Source of the DNA: Opitutaceae bacterium
Lineage (GTDB): Bacteria; Verrucomicrobiota; Verrucomicrobiia; Opitutales; Opitutaceae
Direction of reading: 5' to 3'
DNA length: 42,054 nucleotides
Assembly (NCBI GenBank): GCA_014879845.1
Contig: JACSRI010000059.1
Coordinates: 1 to 42,054 of the forward strand
The notes beneath the pieces were generated by a model. The model searched no databases. It had not been told where the DNA came from and worked only from the letters and a program-made list of their open reading frames with translations. How positions within the stretch are numbered: position 1 is the first letter of the stretch; the number at the start of each line of letters is the position of its first letter. A program made the position numbers and the translations under genes. Of the stretch, positions 19,040 through 27,954 are shown piece after piece.

Positions 19040-20614
19040 CTACTCTCGGTCCACCGCGGCCGCGGCGTCCGCCGGCAGGCCGTAGCGTTCGAGAAACGGC
19101 GACGGCTTCGACCAGCGAGCGAGCCACGCGGGCATGCGGTGGTAGCGCGCCACGCGCGGCTCGAGCACGGTGTCGCGATACGTGCCGAACTGAAACCCAT
19201 CACCCAGCACGATGGAAAACGCCGCGCCACGCACGTCGACGGTGTGCACCTCCGACCGGTCAAACCACGCGCGGCTCGCCGCCACGCGCGCCGGCGTGTC
19301 GCACAGCACCATGAGTTTCTTCCCGTCGAAGGCGCGCCAGTCGGTGAGGAAGTCGTCCTGGCGCCCGTGGTAGGACCCGGGCCCGAGCACGGGCACGTAG
19401 CGGCCGCCATAGAAGCTGAGCATGGCGGACTTCGTGTAGCTGGGGGTCGTGAGCACGTACTCCGCGCGGTAGGGCTCGAGCGCCGCCAGCACATCCTCCA
19501 TGTGCGTGCCAAGGACGACGGAGTCGTAGCTCTTGTGCCCGCGCATCAGCTCGACGGGCAGGAGCACGGCCACCGCGCCGACGGTGCAGAGCGAGCCGCC
19601 AAAGAGCACCATCGGGCGCAGCATGCGCCGCAACGCGTCCGTCGAGAAGAGGCCGGCCAGTGCGATGAAGAAGAACGGGAAGAAACCCAGCACCCAGTGC
19701 GCGCCCACGGTCTTCTGCAGCGAGACCAGGAGCAGCAGCGCCATCGGCACGGCGAAGCACAGGACAAACGCCAGCGTGCCGTCCGCGCGCCAGCCACGCC
19801 ACGCCTCACGCCAGGACAGGCGTCCCTCGGCCTGGGGCTTGAGCACCTGCCACGCGACCGGCCCGAGCGGGAGCACGCTGATCGCGACAAACACGAGCGG
19901 GTTGGCGAGTGAGAACCCGGCATCGCGCGTGCGGTTGTAGAGGTTGAAGAGGATGTTCGGCCAGCCGTGCTGGTAGTTCCAATACACATTCACGGCGATG
20001 GACGGGGCGGCCCCGAGGAGGATGAGCATGAGCCCGCCCCAGCGCGGACGACCGGCGAAACCGAGCAGCAGCACCGCCATCCCCACGCCGAGCAGCACGG
20101 CGAAGTACTTGGCCAGGAACGCGAGGCCGATGAACACGCCCGCAAGCAGGTAGTCGAACGCGCGATCCGCGCGCACCGCCCGATACGTGAACAGGCCGGC
20201 GATGACGCCGAAGAGCAGCACCGGGGTGTCGGTGGTGGTGAAGAAGTTGACGACGTTGTGCGGCGACCAGAGGTAGAGCGCCCCGATCCAGCCGGCCTTG
20301 TCCGCATCGCGCTCGCGGACGACGCGCCAGATGAGCAGGGCCACGACGATCGTGGTGAGGAGCGCCGGCAGCCGCATGAGCCACGCCGACTTTCCCACCA
20401 ACAGCATGGCCGCGAGCCACCAGCCCGCCATCGGAGTGTGATCGTAATAGCCGAGATCGGGAAACTCACCCCAAAGGACGAAGTAGGCCTCGTCGCCGGT
20501 CAGCGGCACGAGCGCCGCCAGCACGGCGCGGATGAGCGTGGTGATCAGGAGGGAGCGGAAAAAGACGCGATCGGGGGTGAGCCGATCCGGCGATGTCGCG
20601 GTCATGGGAAGCAT
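19040..20614 (-). CDS. GT39/PMT-2 family membrane glycosyltransferase (ArnT-like)
   Basis: A 524-residue integral membrane protein with about 10-12 predicted spans followed by a soluble C-terminal domain. The first periplasmic loop carries GDEAYFVLWGEFPDLGYYDH then TPMAGW, matching the catalytic DE motif and YYDHPP-type segment of the PMT_2/ArnT family. These enzymes use polyprenyl-phosphate sugars to modify lipids or proteins outside the inner membrane. The acceptor here is unknown; nearby flagellin sugar genes make a glycosylation role tempting but are not evidence. Starts at 20614 and 20605 are both possible. The upstream sigma-54 activator gene is on the same strand, 105 bases away. Confidence 0.85.
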   Translation of the reverse strand: MLPMTATSPDRLTPDRVFFRSLLITTLIRAVLAALVPLTGDEAYFVLWGEFPDLGYYDHTPMAGWWLAAMLLVGKSAWLMRLPALLTTIVVALLIWRVVRERDADKAGWIGALYLWSPHNVVNFFTTTDTPVLLFGVIAGLFTYRAVRADRAFDYLLAGVFIGLAFLAKYFAVLLGVGMAVLLLGFAGRPRWGGLMLILLGAAPSIAVNVYWNYQHGWPNILFNLYNRTRDAGFSLANPLVFVAISVLPLGPVAWQVLKPQAEGRLSWREAWRGWRADGTLAFVLCFAVPMALLLLVSLQKTVGAHWVLGFFPFFFIALAGLFSTDALRRMLRPMVLFGGSLCTVGAVAVLLPVELMRGHKSYDSVVLGTHMEDVLAALEPYRAEYVLTTPSYTKSAMLSFYGGRYVPVLGPGSYHGRQDDFLTDWRAFDGKKLMVLCDTPARVAASRAWFDRSEVHTVDVRGAAFSIVLGDGFQFGTYRDTVLEPRVARYHRMPAWLARWSKPSPFLERYGLPADAAAAVDRE

Positions 20615-20719
20615 GGAGTCGGCGAGTGTCGCGGACAGGACGGCGACGAGGCAACTTAGGATTGGCGGCGCTCCTCGCGGAAGACGACCGCGCCGACGCG
20701 AGCCTCCGGTCGCGGGGCC

Positions 20720-22228
20720 TCAGTCGTCGCCGGCGATCGGCGTGCCCTGCTCGCGGTAGAGAGCGATCTTGTTGCGCAGGGTGCGGATGCTGATCGCGAG
20801 GATGCGCGCGGCTTCGGTGCGGTTGCCGCCGGTGTGCTCGAGGGCGCGCAGGATCTGGCGTTTCTCGAGTTCGTCGAGCGTGATGATCGGCTCCTCGGCG
20901 GGTGGCTCCGGAAGCGTCGGCATCACCGGCAGAGCGGGGGCAAAAGCCGTCGGCGGCGCGCCCGGCGTCTGCGGAAGGGGGGCGCCAAAGTCCATCGCCC
21001 CAGGCACCACGCCACCTGCCGCGACCGCAACCGGCGCGGCCACCGCCGGCAACGGCGCACTCGGCATGAGCAGGCCGAGCGAGGGGCCGCGCAACATCGA
21101 GCCGCTCTCGGTCAGGATGACCGCGCGCTCCATGGTGTTTTGCAGTTCGCGGACATTGCCCGGCCAGGTGTGCGCCAGCATGAGGGCGAGGGCGTCGTCG
21201 GCGATGCCGCGCACGCGCACCCCGTGCTTGCGGGCGAAGCGCTCGACGAAGAACTCCGCCAGACGCGCGATGTCGTCGCGGCGCTCGCGCAAGGGCGGCA
21301 CGTGGATGGGAAAGACGTTGAGCCGGTAATAGAGGTCCTGGCGGAACTCGCCGCGTTCGACGGATTTTTGCAGGTCGCGGTTGGTCGTGGCGATGACGCG
21401 GACGTTGACCTTGATCGTCTTGTTGCCTCCGACGCGCTCGAACTCGCGCTCCTGCAGCACGCGCAGGAGCTTGGCCTGCAGGCGAGGCGAGATCTCCGAG
21501 ATCTCGTCGAGCAGGATCGTGCCGTTGTTCGCGAGTTCGAAGCGGCCCTCGCGCTTCTGCAGCGCCCCGGTGAATGCGCCCTTCTCGTGGCCGAAGAATT
21601 CGCTCTCGATGAGCGTCTCGGAGACCGCGGCACAGTTGACGCGGATGAACGGCTGGTTCGCGCGATTGCTGCGGCGGTAGAGTTCGTTGGCGACGAGTTC
21701 CTTGCCGGTGCCGTTTTCCCCGCTCACGAGCACGGTGGCCTCGGTCGGGGCGACCTTGGCGATGAGCTGGCGGAGTTTCCTCATCTGCACGCCCTCGCCC
21801 ACGAGATCGGTATCGCTGCCGCCCGCCTCACGCGTGAGGTACTGATTGACCTTCACGAGCTGGCTGAAGGCCTCGGCCTTCTTCAGGATGACATCGATCT
21901 GCGAAAGGGAGAAGGGCTTGATCAGGTAATCAAACGCCCCGGCGCGCATGCACCCGACGGCTGACTCGATCGTGCCGTGCCCGGTGATGACGATGAACAA
22001 CGGGCCCTCCGGGCGGCGGCCGAGGCGCTCGAGGATCTGGGTGCCGTCACCATCGGGCAGGTGCACGTCGAGCAGGACGACATCGAACTCGTCCTTCGCG
22101 AGATACTCTTCGGCGCGTGCGACGCTGTCGGCGCCCGCGACCGTGTAGCGCTTGCGCCGGAGATGCTCCTCCAGGGTGCGGCGCAGCACAGGCTCGTCGT
22201 CGAGCACCAGGATTTTCTCCAGGGCCAT
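20720..22228 (-). CDS. NtrC-family sigma-54-dependent response regulator
   Basis: A 502-residue protein. Receiver domain about 1-120 with D54 in FDVVLLDVHLPDG. AAA+ sigma-54 interaction domain about 150-375 with Walker A SGENGTGKE and the sigma-54-contacting GAFTGA loop (GHEKGAFTGALQK). A Pro/Ala-rich linker (about 385-445) follows, then a Fis-type helix-turn-helix (RTEAARILAISIRTLRNKI). It activates RpoN promoters when phosphorylated. The ATG at 22228 places the receiver at the N terminus. It is divergent from pseB across 149 bases, so a role in flagellar or glycosylation control (FlgR/FleR-like) is plausible. However, I found no convincing -24/-12 site in that gap. Confidence 0.93.
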   Translation of the reverse strand: MALEKILVLDDEPVLRRTLEEHLRRKRYTVAGADSVARAEEYLAKDEFDVVLLDVHLPDGDGTQILERLGRRPEGPLFIVITGHGTIESAVGCMRAGAFDYLIKPFSLSQIDVILKKAEAFSQLVKVNQYLTREAGGSDTDLVGEGVQMRKLRQLIAKVAPTEATVLVSGENGTGKELVANELYRRSNRANQPFIRVNCAAVSETLIESEFFGHEKGAFTGALQKREGRFELANNGTILLDEISEISPRLQAKLLRVLQEREFERVGGNKTIKVNVRVIATTNRDLQKSVERGEFRQDLYYRLNVFPIHVPPLRERRDDIARLAEFFVERFARKHGVRVRGIADDALALMLAHTWPGNVRELQNTMERAVILTESGSMLRGPSLGLLMPSAPLPAVAAPVAVAAGGVVPGAMDFGAPLPQTPGAPPTAFAPALPVMPTLPEPPAEEPIITLDELEKRQILRALEHTGGNRTEAARILAISIRTLRNKIALYREQGTPIAGDD

Positions 22229-22377
22229 TGCGCTGACAGAAAGGAGCGGCCTTGCGCACGGCAAGCGAAGAAGCGGCAATTTCTGCCGACCGCGCTCATG
22301 GGAGGAAAAATGTGGCCTCGCCGGCGACACCGGGTATCCATGCCGGAGCGTCGCACGTGCCGACGCCATCCCCGCCC

Positions 22378-23385
22378 ATGCTCAACGGCAAGTCGATCCT
22401 CGTCACGGGAGGCACCGGGTCCTTCGGCCGCGAGTGCATCCACCAGATCCTCAAGAAATACAAGCCGGCCCGACTGATCGTCTTCTCGCGCGACGAGCTC
22501 AAGCAGTCGGAGATGCAGCAGGACCCGCGGTTTCACTCGCCGGCCATGCGCTACTTCCTGGGCGACGTGCGCGACCCGGAGCGCCTGCAACGCGCGTTCC
22601 GCGGCGTCGACTTCGTGATCCACGCGGCCGCGCTCAAGCAGGTGCCCGCCGCCGAGTACAACCCGCACGAATTCATCAAGACCAACATCGGCGGCGCGAT
22701 GAACATCGTCGAGGCCGCCGTGAACTGCGGCGTGCAGCGTGTGATCGCCCTGAGCACCGACAAGGCCGCGAACCCGATCAATCTCTACGGCGCGACCAAA
22801 CTCTGCTCGGACAAGATCTTCGTCGCGTCCAACAGCTACGCGGGCCGCAGCCCGACGCGTTTTGCCGCCGTGCGCTACGGCAATGTGATCGGCAGCCGCG
22901 GCAGCGTGATCCCGGTGTTTCTCGAGCAGCGCAAGCGCGGCCGCATCACGATCACCGACAAGCGCATGACGCGCTTCCTCATCTCGCTGAACAACGGCGT
23001 GGAGTTCGTGCTCGCCTGCCTCGAGTCCATGGTCGGCGGCGAGATCTTCGTGCCCAAGATCCCGAGCTGCAAGATCGTCGACCTCGTCGAGGCGATGGGC
23101 ACGGGGTGCACGATCCAGGAAATCGGCCGACGCCCAGGCGAAAAGCTCCACGAGATCCTCGTCTCCGAGGACGATGCACCGATGACCGTCGAGCTGCCCG
23201 ATCGTTTCATCATCACGCCCGCGCATCCCTACTGGTCGTCGCACATGCAGGAACTCGGTGGCATGCCCTGCCCCGACGGTTTCTCCTACGTGAGCAACAC
23301 CAACCCGTACCAGCTGCCGATTCACCGCGTGCGCGAGATCTGCCGCGAGATCGCGCGCAAGCTCGGCTACGACGACAGCTTCTAG
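22378..23385 (+). CDS. pseB: PseB, UDP-GlcNAc 4,6-dehydratase (inverting)
   Basis: A 335-residue extended SDR protein. The NAD(P) loop TGGTGSFG is at 10-17, and the catalytic segment STDKAANPINLYGATK (126-141) carries D128, K129, Y137 and K141, the pattern of PseB/FlaA1-type inverting dehydratases. It performs the first step of pseudaminic acid synthesis, turning UDP-GlcNAc into a 4-keto-6-deoxy-altro sugar. The ATG at 22378 begins exactly at conserved sequence. The GTG of pseI follows 12 bases after the stop, so they form an operon. CapD-type dehydratases are related, but the length and flanking pse genes favour PseB. Confidence 0.93.
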   Translation: MLNGKSILVTGGTGSFGRECIHQILKKYKPARLIVFSRDELKQSEMQQDPRFHSPAMRYFLGDVRDPERLQRAFRGVDFVIHAAALKQVPAAEYNPHEFIKTNIGGAMNIVEAAVNCGVQRVIALSTDKAANPINLYGATKLCSDKIFVASNSYAGRSPTRFAAVRYGNVIGSRGSVIPVFLEQRKRGRITITDKRMTRFLISLNNGVEFVLACLESMVGGEIFVPKIPSCKIVDLVEAMGTGCTIQEIGRRPGEKLHEILVSEDDAPMTVELPDRFIITPAHPYWSSHMQELGGMPCPDGFSYVSNTNPYQLPIHRVREICREIARKLGYDDSF

Positions 23386-23397
23386 CGCCCCCTGCCC

Positions 23398-24516
23398 GTG
23401 CCCGCCCGCCGCCCGCGTCTCGCGACCGTTCCTTCGTCCACGTCGCACACGAAACTCCCGCGCTGGCCCGCGACCTTTCGCGTCGGCCGCCGCACGATCG
23501 GCGAGGGATGCGCGCCGTTCCTGATCGCCGAACTCTCGGCCAACCACAAGCAGCGCTTCGAGGAGGCCGTCGCGCTGATCGACGCCGCGGCCGCCGCCGG
23601 AGCCGACGCGGTCAAGCTCCAGACCTACACGCCCGACACGATCACGCTCCCCGCGCGCACCGCACCCTTCCGGGTCGGCAAGGGGCTGTGGGAGGGACGA
23701 TACCTCTACGATCTTTACGGCGAGGCGATGACCCCGTGGGAGTGGCATGCCGATCTCGCCCGACACGCGCGGAGCCGCGGGCTGATCTGCTTCAGCACGC
23801 CGTTCGACGAATCGGCCGTCGATTTTCTCGAGCGCGAGATGCGCCCGCCCGTCTACAAGATCGCCTCCTTCGAGGTGAACCACATCCCCCTGCTCCGCCG
23901 CGTCGGCGCGACACGCAAGCCCGTGATCATGAGCACGGGCATGGCCACCGAGGCGGAGATCTCCCTCGCCGTGCGCACGCTGCACAAGGCCGGCTGCCCC
24001 GCGCTGGTGTTGCTCAAGTGCGTGAGCGCCTACCCCAGCCAACCGCGCGACTTCAACCTGCGCTCGTTGACTGCACTGCGCGACACATTACTCGCGCCGG
24101 CCGGCCTCTCCGACCACACCATGACCGAGGAGGTCGCGCTCGGCTCCGTCGCGCTCGGCGGCTGCGTGATCGAGAAGCACTTCACGATCGACCGCGCCAC
24201 CGGCGGCGTGGACAGCGGCTTCTCGCTCGAGCCGGCGGAGTTTGCCCGCATGGCGCAGGCTGTGCGCGCGCTCCATGCCTCGCTCGGGCGGCCCATCCTT
24301 GGACCGACGCGCCAGGACCTGAAGCAACGACGCTTTCGCCGCTCCATCTTCGTCGCCCGGGACGTGGCACGTGGTGCCGTGCTCACGACCGCGAATCTGC
24401 GCATCGTGCGCCCGGCCGACGGCCTGGACCCGGCCCGCTGGAACGAGGTGCTGGGCCGCAGGGCCCGCCGTGCCCTGAAAGCGGGTACGCCGCTGAAACC
24501 GGGCGACTGGAGCTGA
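23398..24516 (+). CDS. pseI: PseI, pseudaminic acid synthase (NeuB family)
   Basis: A 372-residue protein beginning with GTG 12 bases after pseB. The NeuB TIM barrel covers about 30-300, with FLIAELSANHKQ, AVKLQTYTPDTITL, ISTPFDE-like FSTPFDESAVDFLE, KIASFEVNHIPLL, MSTGMAT, the SDHT motif, and VIEKHFTIDR. A C-terminal SAF (antifreeze-like) domain spans about 312-370. It condenses 2,4-diacetamido-trideoxy-altrose with phosphoenolpyruvate to form pseudaminic acid. ELSANH and SDHT fit the Pse branch. Legionaminic or sialic synthase activity is less likely given PseB, PseC and PseG nearby. The first 25 residues are a non-conserved basic extension, so a later start is possible. Confidence 0.92.
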   Translation: MPARRPRLATVPSSTSHTKLPRWPATFRVGRRTIGEGCAPFLIAELSANHKQRFEEAVALIDAAAAAGADAVKLQTYTPDTITLPARTAPFRVGKGLWEGRYLYDLYGEAMTPWEWHADLARHARSRGLICFSTPFDESAVDFLEREMRPPVYKIASFEVNHIPLLRRVGATRKPVIMSTGMATEAEISLAVRTLHKAGCPALVLLKCVSAYPSQPRDFNLRSLTALRDTLLAPAGLSDHTMTEEVALGSVALGGCVIEKHFTIDRATGGVDSGFSLEPAEFARMAQAVRALHASLGRPILGPTRQDLKQRRFRRSIFVARDVARGAVLTTANLRIVRPADGLDPARWNEVLGRRARRALKAGTPLKPGDWS

Positions 24517-24578
24517 GCCCGTCTCAACCGAAAGAGTGCCTGTAACCGTCGGGGCGGGACTGCATCTCCTCCCCAGCC

Positions 24579-25250
24579 ATGACCACCATGCACCTTTCCC
24601 AAATTGCCCTCGTGGCCCTCGCGGCCACCGTCTGCTTCGCCACCGTCTCCGAGGCCCGCCCAGGATCCCGCACTCGCTCCGGCCAGGTCCACACCTCCGG
24701 CGGCCGCACCGGCTCGGTGGTGGAAAACACTCAGCGTGACCGCGGGTCTTTCCACCGCGATCGTACGGTCACCGGCGAAAACGGCCGCACCGCCACCCAG
24801 ACGGTCGACCGGACATGGGACAAGGACAACGGTACCGGCACGTTTGACCGCACGCAGACCGGACCAGCCGGCAACACGCGCGGCGTGCACGGCTCGGCCG
24901 TGCGCAACGACGACGGCTCCGTCTCGAGCACCGGCACCTACGAGCGCAAGAACGGCAACACCGGCTCCTTCGCGACCACCACGCAAAAGACCGAGAACGG
25001 CCGCACCTCGACCGGCACCTACACCAACGCCCAGGGACACACCGGCACGATCGACCGCACCGTGACCCACGAGGGTAACACCACGACGCGTTCGACGACC
25101 ACGACCGGCGCGAACGGCCAGACGCGCTCCGGCGAGACCGTGACGACCGTCGAGAACGGCGCCGCCACGCGCACCCATACCGTCACCAACCACGGGGGCG
25201 AGACCCGCTCCCGCACGGTCACCGTGACGAAGGATCAGCCCACGCCCTGA
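24579..25250 (+). CDS. Secreted Thr/Gly/Arg/Asn-rich repeat protein
   Basis: A 223-residue protein of no recognised family. A signal peptide (MTTMHLSQIALVALAATVCF, cut near SEARP) is followed by about 190 residues of degenerate repeats built on T-G-x-R-T, such as TVTGENGRTATQTVDRTWDK, GSFATTTQKTENGRTSTGTY and TGTIDRTVTHEGN. There are no cysteines or hydrophobic stretches after the signal peptide. The mature part is polar and beta-prone, likely extracellular or periplasmic. The gene sits inside the pse cluster, 62 bases after pseI. Its last 16 bases overlap the end of pseG on the other strand. The many Thr residues could be glycosylation targets, which is speculation. Confidence 0.75.
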   Translation: MTTMHLSQIALVALAATVCFATVSEARPGSRTRSGQVHTSGGRTGSVVENTQRDRGSFHRDRTVTGENGRTATQTVDRTWDKDNGTGTFDRTQTGPAGNTRGVHGSAVRNDDGSVSSTGTYERKNGNTGSFATTTQKTENGRTSTGTYTNAQGHTGTIDRTVTHEGNTTTRSTTTTGANGQTRSGETVTTVENGAATRTHTVTNHGGETRSRTVTVTKDQPTP

Positions 25251-26233
25251 ACCATCGCGTCGGCCACCCGCTCCGCGCCGCGCCCGTCCACTCCGGAGAG
25301 CGCGGCGCGCGCGTTTCCGAGATCGCCGCGCAAGCGGCGCACCGCCGTGGCCAGATCCTTGCGCAGCCCCGACCCGACTCCCACGCGCGGCATGCGCCAG
25401 CGCGCCTCCATCTCGGCCGAGAACCGAGCCTGGTTCTCGGCGACGACGACCGAGACGAAGGGCAACCGCAGCATCGCCAGCTCATAGAGCGTACCGCCGG
25501 CAGCCGACACGGCGAACCGGCACACGCCCGCCCAGCCGGCGAGCTCGCGGGCGTTGACTTGACCAAGCCATACAGCGCGCGGGAATAGTCGCAAGGCCGC
25601 GGGCTGTTCGCCGCCCGGCTGGACGACGACTGGAGCGATCCTTGCAGCATCCACGTCGGCCAGCGCCTCCAGCACGGTCGAGGTGAGACCGGCCGGATCG
25701 GTTCCACCCAGCATCACCAGGACGGACTCGACATCGGCCGGCGGCTGCCACTCCGGCGCAACCGGTGAGCGCAGGCCGGACCGCAGCAACGCATATCGGG
25801 CGCCCAGCAGCGTCGCGACACCCGCCGCATAGCAGGATGCATCGAGCCCGAGCCGCGCATTGAGCACGAGGTCGGCACTCACCAGATGCCGCTTCGCCTC
25901 GTCGTCGATCGCCAGGATCCTTCCCACAAACACACACCGCCACGCCCCCAATTCCGCGTCCGTCGTACCGTAGTGATCGACGACCAGCCAGTCCCAGCCC
26001 CGAGGGGGGCCGGCAGGTCGCTCGAACGCCACGACGTGGTCAAACGGCTCGCGCAACTCGGACGGCAGACCTTCGGTCGCGCTCGACGTCCAGAGGCCGC
26101 AGCGCCAGCCACGCGCCCGCAGTTCCGCGGCGAGCGCACCGCTCCGCACGAGATGCCCCCACCCGTTCGCTCCACCGAACTCGAGACGGAAGAGCGCCGC
26201 GCGGCCGCCCGGCGGATGCTTCACCTCAGCCAT
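25235..26233 (-). CDS. pseG: PseG, UDP-2,4-diacetamido-2,4,6-trideoxy-altrose hydrolase
   Basis: A 332-residue GT-B-fold protein. The N-terminal glycine loop with GWGHLVRSGALAAELRARGW corresponds to the PseG GH(V/L)xR catalytic-histidine region. The C-terminal half has VLVMLGGTDPAGL and FAVSAAGGTLYELAMLRLPF followed by AENQ, as in the family. It removes UDP in the fourth step of pseudaminic acid synthesis. The ATG at 26233 lies inside the end of pseC (8-base overlap), showing translational coupling. Upstream starts would run further into pseC. It is convergent and overlapping with the secreted repeat protein. Confidence 0.88.
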   Translation of the reverse strand: MAEVKHPPGGRAALFRLEFGGANGWGHLVRSGALAAELRARGWRCGLWTSSATEGLPSELREPFDHVVAFERPAGPPRGWDWLVVDHYGTTDAELGAWRCVFVGRILAIDDEAKRHLVSADLVLNARLGLDASCYAAGVATLLGARYALLRSGLRSPVAPEWQPPADVESVLVMLGGTDPAGLTSTVLEALADVDAARIAPVVVQPGGEQPAALRLFPRAVWLGQVNARELAGWAGVCRFAVSAAGGTLYELAMLRLPFVSVVVAENQARFSAEMEARWRMPRVGVGSGLRKDLATAVRRLRGDLGNARAALSGVDGRGAERVADAMVQGVG

Positions 26234-27443
26234 GGGTCTGCGCAAACGCGCGCAACGCATCGACGACGCGCGCCTGGTCGGCCACGGTCATCTTGGGAAA
26301 GAGCGGCAGGCTCAGGCAGCCTTCGTACCACGATTCCGCACCCGGCAGGCGGATCTCGCCGCTCACACGCCGATAGTGCGGGTGACGATAGACCGGGATG
26401 TAATGGACCTGCGACCGGATCCCCCGCGCCGCGAGAAAATCGTAGGCTGCGCGCCGCAGTTCACGCGAGCGAAAGTGCACGACATAGAGATGGTAGGCGT
26501 GATCGCCCTCAAACGCCGGCGCCCGGAGCACCCGATCGAACGGCGCCCCCGTCAGGCTCTCCGCATAGCCGCGCGCGATCTCGCGACGCCGCGCGAGAAA
26601 CTCAGGCAGCCGCGCCAGCTGGCTCGCGCCGAGCGCCGCCTGGATGTCGGTCATGCGGTAGTGGTAGCCGAGTTCGCGCTGTTCGTAGAACCAGCCGCCC
26701 TCGCCCGCCGGCAGTTCCGCGGAGTCCGGCTTCTCGATCCCGTGCGTGCGCAGCCGGCGCAGGCGCTGGGCGAGAGCGGCATCGTTGGTTACGATCGCAC
26801 CACCTTCGCCGGCGCAGATATGTTTGACGGGGTGGAAACTCAGGATGGCCGCGCGCGTGTGCGTGCAGGAGGCGCTCGATCGGGTCGCGCCCGTCGCCGG
26901 ATCACGGTAGGTCGCTCCGAGGCTGTGCGCGGCGTCCTCGACGAGGGTCCACCCGTGCCGCGCGCACACCGCGGCAAGTTCGGGCAGGGCGGCCGCGCGG
27001 CCTGCGAGCGACACGGCGACGACCACACCCGGCGGCGCGCCGAGCGCGGCGAACTCGTGCAGTCGCTCATCGAGCGCCGCGGGCTGCAGCGCCCCGGTGG
27101 CCGGATCGACGTCGGCAAACGCCGCCGCACCGCCGGCATAGAGGAAACAGTTCGCGCTCGCGGCGAACGTGATCGGACTGGTCACGCCCGTCCGCCCCGG
27201 ACCGAAGTCGAGCGCCAGACAGGCGAGGTGCAGCGCGGCCGTACCGCTCGACACCGCCACCGCATGGCTGGCGCCCGTGGTGGCGCACAGCGCTCGTTCG
27301 AAGCGTTCGATCGCCGGACCCTGCGTGAGAAAATCGGAGCGCAGCACATCGGCCACGGCCGCGATGTCGCTCTCGTCGATCCACTGGCGGGCGTAGGGAA
27401 GGATCGGATGCGGATCTGGATCAGAAGCGCCGGAGGGACTCAT
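26226..27443 (-). CDS. pseC: PseC, UDP-4-amino-sugar transaminase (PLP)
   Basis: A 405-residue DegT/DnrJ/EryC1-family aminotransferase. D170 in LVEDAAHSLGA should contact the PLP ring nitrogen, and K207 in ILSFHPVKHICAGEGG is the PLP lysine, in the SFHPVKxxxxGEGG form typical of PseC. SSGTAALHLACLAL binds phosphate. It aminates the PseB product at C4. The ATG at 27443 starts at the conserved PYARQWIDESDIAAV region; a longer reading runs through a repeat and into the FliT-like gene. It lies downstream of fliS and the FliT-like gene on one strand and overlaps pseG, so sugar synthesis may be co-expressed with the filament chaperones. Confidence 0.92.
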   Translation of the reverse strand: MSPSGASDPDPHPILPYARQWIDESDIAAVADVLRSDFLTQGPAIERFERALCATTGASHAVAVSSGTAALHLACLALDFGPGRTGVTSPITFAASANCFLYAGGAAAFADVDPATGALQPAALDERLHEFAALGAPPGVVVAVSLAGRAAALPELAAVCARHGWTLVEDAAHSLGATYRDPATGATRSSASCTHTRAAILSFHPVKHICAGEGGAIVTNDAALAQRLRRLRTHGIEKPDSAELPAGEGGWFYEQRELGYHYRMTDIQAALGASQLARLPEFLARRREIARGYAESLTGAPFDRVLRAPAFEGDHAYHLYVVHFRSRELRRAAYDFLAARGIRSQVHYIPVYRHPHYRRVSGEIRLPGAESWYEGCLSLPLFPKMTVADQARVVDALRAFAQTHG

Positions 27444-27454
27444 GCTGGGTGCGG

Positions 27455-27508
27455 AGGCCTGCACCTTCGCCGAGGCTTCGGCGGGCAGGCGGCGAGGCGT
27501 CCCTACCT
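27455..27508. repeat. Repeat-like GC-rich segment upstream of pseC
   Basis: Read on the minus strand it begins AGGTAGGGACGCCTCGCC and continues into a perfect small hairpin (CGCCGA/TCGGCG around AGCC). The first word resembles the GGTAGGGCGA termini of the other intergenic elements. It occupies most of the 97-base gap between the FliT-like gene and pseC. Confidence 0.4.
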
Positions 27509-27540
27509 GTGTCAGCCCGGACCGGAAACTCGATCCCAAA

Positions 27541-27930
27541 TCAGGCCTGGCCGAGTACGCTCGCGCCGCTCGCGCGAAGGCCGGTGCCGAGGCCCGAGTA
27601 GCCGCGGCGCACCTTGCGGGAACGCTGCACCGCCTGCCCGATCTCATCGAGCGACCGGCGGACCTGAGTCATCTGCTCGCGCAGGGCGCTGAGATTTCCC
27701 GTCTCGCGCGCCTGCAGCGTGCGCACGCGCTGGTCGAGCGCGGCGGAGTCATCCACCGAAAGTTCGATCGAGTGCCGCGCCGCCTGCAGCGACTCGGTGA
27801 GGCGGGCCTTGCGCTCCTGGATGGCGAGCACGTAGTCGATGTCGCCTCGGCGCAGGGCGCTGCTCTCGCGTTCAGTCAGGTCCTCGTACGCGCCGAGCAG
27901 CACGAACAGGCGGCGTCGCGCGGGCGTCAT
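27541..27930 (-). CDS. FliT-like flagellar export chaperone candidate
   Basis: A 129-residue, mainly helical, Arg/Leu-rich protein. Heptad-like helices run from about 1 to 105 (LFVLLGAYEDLTERESSALR, QVRRSLDEIGQAVQRSRKVR) with a flexible Gly/Ser tail. There is no strong signature, but size, helical hairpin character and position 24 bases after fliS fit a FliT- or FlgN-type chaperone. FliT normally binds FliD and keeps it from assembling early. The call rests largely on context. It is followed by pseC on the same strand. Confidence 0.6.
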   Translation of the reverse strand: MTPARRRLFVLLGAYEDLTERESSALRRGDIDYVLAIQERKARLTESLQAARHSIELSVDDSAALDQRVRTLQARETGNLSALREQMTQVRRSLDEIGQAVQRSRKVRRGYSGLGTGLRASGASVLGQA

Positions 27931-27954
27931 GTCTGGAAAACCAGGCGGAGCGCG

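Noticed and set aside
22229-22377. Sigma-54 -24/-12 site in the gap between the NtrC-type gene and pseB
   Set aside because: Possible GG and GC pairs have the wrong spacing on both strands.
22152-24545. A 797-codon plus-strand open frame over pseB and pseI
   Set aside because: Different frame from two clearly conserved genes; Arg/Pro/His-rich nonsense product.
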